A DNA stretch of 9,412 nt from CAZGSG01 sp964528095 (GTDB lineage Bacteria; Bacteroidota; Bacteroidia; Chitinophagales; Chitinophagaceae). Position numbers and translations under genes: made by a program. The stretch covers positions 1-9,412 of the forward strand of contig CAZGSG010000231.1 of NCBI GenBank assembly GCA_964528095.1, written 5' to 3'. The notes under the pieces were generated by a model that was given only the letters and a program-made list of their open reading frames with translations, had not been told where the DNA came from and ran no database searches. Of the stretch, positions 7,760 through 9,412 are shown piece by piece; positions within the stretch are counted from its first letter, which is position 1; each line of letters starts with the position of its first letter.

Positions 7760-8353
7760 TTATTTCAACGTTGCAGCTATTTCGGGCCTTGTTTTTTCTA
7801 TATATGCATAGTCAAGCTTCAACCCCATTGGCGCAAGCATTTTCCCCATGATATCATAGGTGCTCTTTACATCGGCAAACGGGCCTGCAACTGACTCATA
7901 AGCCGTACTACCATACTTATTCCTGATCATTTTGTCCGCTCCTTTATCCAGCAACATTTTTACGATTGCAGGCCTGCAAAAAAACGCGGCGGTATGCAAC
8001 GCGGTAGACTGGTCATTATTCTGGAAATTAATTTCAGCACCGGCATCAATCAGTATTTTAGCAGCTTCTTCCTTACCAAACAGGGCGGCAGTGATCAACG
8101 GACTTGAACCACCCATTGGGTCTTTTTCATTCAGGTTGCTGCCTGCAGCAATATGCTGCTTCAGTGCATCGAGATTGTCAGATAATACAGCCGTATGGAT
8201 ATCGACCTTTGGAGGTTTCATATCTGTTTTTGAAACAGGACTGTTGGCTTCTTTTAAAGTCTGTTTGCTTTTACAGGAGACCATGATCAGCAGGGTGAGC
8301 AGTAGAGTAATTTTAGTGAGCGTCATAAAGGAGTTGTTTTTTTGTGTTCTCAT
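7760..8353 (-). CDS. Ankyrin-repeat lipoprotein
   Basis: A 197-residue protein. An N-terminal lipoprotein signal (hydrophobic TLLLTLLIMVSC) ends in the lipobox MVSC with Cys at residue 27, followed by KSK, so the mature protein is lipid-anchored in the envelope. A linker to ~48 precedes about three ankyrin repeats: ~49-78 (DIHTAVLSDNLDALKQHIAAG), ~83-112 (SSPLITAALFGKEEAAKILI then DAGAEIN) and ~117-146 (TALHTAAFFCRPAIVKMLLD then KGAD). The third keeps the canonical T-A-L-H-x-A-A...G-A-D pattern. The tail (MLAPMGLKLDYAYIEKTRP) is, from memory, a conserved end in Bacteroidota relatives of this kind. Ankyrin repeats usually bind protein partners. A second ATG at 8326 (residue 10) would give a compact 18-residue lipoprotein signal and is an equally good start. 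It lies 25 bases before the acyltransferase gene. No promoter of the TAnnTTTG type is visible upstream. Confidence 0.88.
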   Translation of the reverse strand: MRTQKNNSFMTLTKITLLLTLLIMVSCKSKQTLKEANSPVSKTDMKPPKVDIHTAVLSDNLDALKQHIAAGSNLNEKDPMGGSSPLITAALFGKEEAAKILIDAGAEINFQNNDQSTALHTAAFFCRPAIVKMLLDKGADKMIRNKYGSTAYESVAGPFADVKSTYDIMGKMLAPMGLKLDYAYIEKTRPEIAATLK

Positions 8354-8579
8354 GATTGATGATAATTGAATGATTAAAAAATCGAATGCGCTATAGGACA
8401 GATTTTTCTTTTACCCACTGACCGAGAAACCAGCATATGCCGATAGTCCCAACCTATTAAGTTGCATGGCCTTTATCTTACCGGTTTTGATCAGGAAGGA
8501 TTGACCAGCGATAACCCTGTTTTATGTAAAAACTCATCCGATGGCATTTGCGCTGCCATCATTGTATTTGTATTTACTA

Positions 8580-8698
8580 TTATGCAGGGATAACAACTTT
8601 GTTAAATACCTGTGTTATAAAAAATATGATCCAGGCAGGGATATGTAGTATGGTCAGTACCGTTTTTGTTCGAGTGTTTTTTTGATTGCTGTATTCAT
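8580..8698 (-). pseudogene. Frameshifted N-terminal relic, possibly of a LytS-type sensor kinase or small membrane protein
   Basis: An ATG at 8698-8696, placed ~18 bases downstream of a good promoter, opens MNTAIKKTLEQKRY and then stops (TGA 8656-8654). In the frame one base over, the sequence continues TVLTILHIPAWIIFFITQVF and NKVVIPA, with TAA at 8582-8580. Joined by a one-base shift near 8660, the two parts give a basic N-terminus followed by a hydrophobic helix, 'L-H-I-x-A-W-I-I-F-F'. That is the usual opening of Bacteroidota His_kinase-family sensors, in which a first helix follows a short lysine-rich start. Nothing recognisable follows the stop, so most of the gene is gone. The family assignment rests on one helix and is tentative. 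A short real membrane peptide cannot be excluded. Confidence 0.33.
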
Positions 8699-8716
8699 AC
8701 CATCCGTTTGACAGAG

Positions 8717-8747
8717 CAAATATAGATAAATATTTATTGATAAACAA
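8717..8747 (-). promoter_or_regulatory. Bacteroidota-type promoter (-33 TTG, -7 TATATTTG) on the - strand
   Basis: Read on the - strand, TTG (plus positions 8747-8745) is followed by exactly 20 bases and then TATATTTG (8724-8717). This fits the phylum's primary sigma consensus TTG / 19-21 bases / TAnnTTTG. Transcription would start near 8711, giving a leader of about a dozen bases before the ATG at 8698. The genes it should drive are broken, so it may be an orphan promoter. Confidence 0.62.
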
Positions 8748-8754
8748 TAAATAT
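8730..8754. promoter_or_regulatory. Palindrome in promoter spacer; candidate operator
   Basis: ATATTTATTG (8730-8739), loop ATAAA, CAATAAATAT (8745-8754) is a perfect 10-bp inverted repeat. It covers the -33 box and most of the spacer of the - strand promoter, a good place for a repressor to block polymerase. It also lies 62 bases before the ATG of the + strand DUF2975-like relic, so one site could have controlled both directions. The AT-rich arms mean some palindromy could be chance. Confidence 0.42.
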
Positions 8755-8816
8755 AGATTTTTTTTCAACAAATACTTTTAGTCTGGTGTCGTACTGGTTA
8801 ATTAACTTAAACGATT

Positions 8817-9041
8817 ATGGAAATAAAAATCACTACCAAACAGATACTGAAAGTGTTGTACATCCTTTCCTGGATCATATAAGGTGTTGGATTATCAACC
8901 TGCCAATATTTTAGAATACAGGAAGGAAGAAGAATAACAGGAATCGAATTGTGGAAGAAGCAAGAAGAGCTTGTCGAAAAAATAAACGAAGCGCCTTTAA
9001 GTCGATTAAGTAATAGCCGGTCTCCATCAGGCATCCAATAG
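8817..9041 (+). pseudogene. Stop-interrupted relic resembling the start of a DUF2975 membrane protein
   Basis: The ATG at 8817 opens a 21-codon frame (MEIKITTKQILKVLY, then ILSWII) that ends at TAA 8880-8882. From memory, 'I-T-T-K-Q-I-L-K-V-L-Y-x-L-S-W-I-I' is the typical first helix of Bacteroidota DUF2975 proteins, which are about 170-residue four-helix membrane proteins usually paired with a small XRE/YozG-type regulator. After the stop the same frame stays open for 52 more codons (GVGLSTCQYFRIQ..., GIELWKKQEELVEKINEAP...) to TAG 9039-9041, but this part is soluble-looking and does not match the rest of DUF2975. I read it as a gene truncated by a stop plus an internal deletion or junction. 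A genuine 21-residue membrane peptide is a less likely alternative. Confidence 0.45.
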
Positions 9042-9079
9042 AAGAGCCTGTCTCATGCTTTTGAGACAGGCTCTTCTAT
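9038..9079. terminator. Perfect 18-bp hairpin; probable terminator at the 3' side of xylA
   Basis: Arms 9038-9055 and 9062-9079 are exact reverse complements (core GAGCCTGTCTCA) with loop TGCTTT. It lies 71 bases past the xylA stop, and the + strand relic's final TAG is within its left arm. Neither flank has a long T-run (TCTTCTATAT on the right), so intrinsic termination would be imperfect. From memory, very similar 'GAGxCTGTCTCA' hairpins are common between genes in Bacteroidota. Confidence 0.6.
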
Positions 9080-9149
9080 ATCCCATTGGGTCTTATTTTA
9101 ATTATTGGTCTCCCTAACTTTTCAACAGTGGCAGGATTTAATGTGCCTG

Positions 9150-9412
9150 CTATATATACCTGTTGATAATATTCTCCAGGTATTCCTGCTTCCCGCTTTT
9201 CATAAGTGGTTCGCCGTTTTCAACAGCAAACTGTCTTAAATCTTCCAGGGATAATTTACCTTCTTCAAACTCTTTTCCTTTTCCACTATCAAAACTCTCG
9301 TAGCGCTCTTTTCTTATCTTTTTGTAAGCTGAGTTTTCCAGGATATTGTTTGCTGTTATCAATGCCCTCGCAAAATTATCTATACCCCCAATATGCGCAT
9401 AAAACAGGTCTG
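9150..9412 (-). CDS. xylA: Xylose isomerase, C-terminal fragment (5' end off the window)
   Basis: The frame runs from the right edge down to TAG at 9152-9150 and gives the last ~87 residues of xylose isomerase. The peptide reads DLFYAHIGGIDNFARALITA, then NNILENSAYKKIRKERYESF, DSGKGKEFEEGKLSLEDLRQ, and ends SGKQEYLENIINRYI. The 'I-G-G-x-D-x-F-A-R-A-L' segment, 'R-Y-x-S-F-D-S-G-K-G-x-x-F-E-x-G' and the terminal 'S-G-K-Q-E-Y-L-E' are highly specific to bacterial XylA of the long (class II) type. The enzyme interconverts D-xylose and D-xylulose in the cytoplasm with two divalent metal ions. The catalytic His and metal ligands lie upstream, outside the window. In this phylum xylA is usually near xylulokinase and transporter genes. 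If that holds here, they would be upstream of it, beyond the right edge, because only debris lies downstream. Confidence 0.96.
   Translation of the reverse strand, partial: DLFYAHIGGIDNFARALITANNILENSAYKKIRKERYESFDSGKGKEFEEGKLSLEDLRQFAVENGEPLMKSGKQEYLENIINRYI

Larger units (their letters stand above)
8354..9149. other. About 800 bp without an intact gene; decayed regulatory locus
   Basis: Between the ankyrin lipoprotein start and the xylA stop no frame codes for a complete recognisable protein. The part from 8580 to 9079 carries two gene relics in divergent orientation, a promoter with a palindrome in its spacer, and a perfect hairpin, each listed separately. From 8354 to 8579 I see only short frames. 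Two on the - strand have protein-like composition: a 23-codon ATG frame at 8491-8562 and a 36-codon frame without a usable start at 8414-8521. They may be further debris but match nothing that I recognise. From 9080 to 9149 there is only a weak 5-bp inverted repeat GCAGG...CCTGC (9131-9150). Confidence 0.6.

Noticed and set aside
8411..8562. Two short - strand frames: a 23-codon ATG frame at 8491-8562 and a 36-codon frame at 8414-8521 reading GQSFLIKTGKIKAMQLNRLG
   Set aside because: Neither matches a family I know. The second has no start codon, and both are within the range expected by chance in 225 bases.
8699..8771. Upstream extension of the - strand relic to an ATG at 8771
   Set aside because: It lies across the promoter and palindrome and upstream of the expected transcript start, so translation from it is unlikely.
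8807..9034. 75-codon - strand frame opposite the DUF2975-like relic
   Set aside because: It has irregular composition and no motif. It is best explained as the antisense shadow of the relic.

Overview
The window looks like chromosomal DNA from a member of the Bacteroidota, most likely close to the Chitinophagaceae. The base composition is about 40-43% G+C by eye. Start codons mostly lack a Shine-Dalgarno sequence, and one clear Bacteroidota-type promoter is present (TTG, 20-base spacer, TATATTTG). The protein families (a Bacteroidota-type GAF protein, a DUF2846 protein, an ankyrin lipoprotein paired with an acyltransferase, xylose isomerase) are typical of this phylum. There is no sign of phage, IS transposases, CRISPR, rRNA or tRNA.

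Left part (1-6346), all on the + strand: the last 62 codons of an unidentified gene are followed after 6 bases by a 759-residue cytoplasmic GAF-domain protein. After a 117-base gap comes a tight run of three envelope genes: a secreted DUF2846-like protein, a secreted protein with a 'VAILPF' TolB/CsgG-type module, and an 820-residue multi-pass MscS-family mechanosensitive channel with a long periplasmic N-terminus. Gaps of 31 bases (to the preferred start) and 8 bases suggest one operon with a role at the cell envelope, perhaps in osmotic or membrane-tension response.

Middle (6347-6678): convergent genes meet around a long, nearly perfect hairpin (6426-6482) with a T-rich tract on both sides. 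It is very probably a bidirectional terminator, and it lies beside a short repeat built on the word CTCCGTG.

Right-middle (6679-8353), on the - strand: an outer-membrane-type lipoprotein with about three ankyrin repeats (upstream) and a 10-helix acyltransferase-3 family membrane enzyme (downstream) are 25 bases apart and probably co-transcribed.

Right (8354-9149): about 800 bases with no intact gene. The stretch holds a well-formed promoter with a palindrome in its spacer, a frameshifted N-terminal relic of what may be a sensor kinase (- strand), a stop-interrupted relic whose first 21 codons resemble the start of DUF2975 membrane proteins (+ strand), and a perfect 18-bp hairpin. It looks like a decayed regulatory locus whose control region has outlived its genes. 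The window ends in the 3' end of xylA (xylose isomerase) on the - strand, which runs off the right edge.

I did not find a convincing new biological system. The most interesting parts are the decayed locus at 8580-9041, the DUF2846 / TolB-like / MscS operon, and the hairpin and repeat cluster at 6426-6564.
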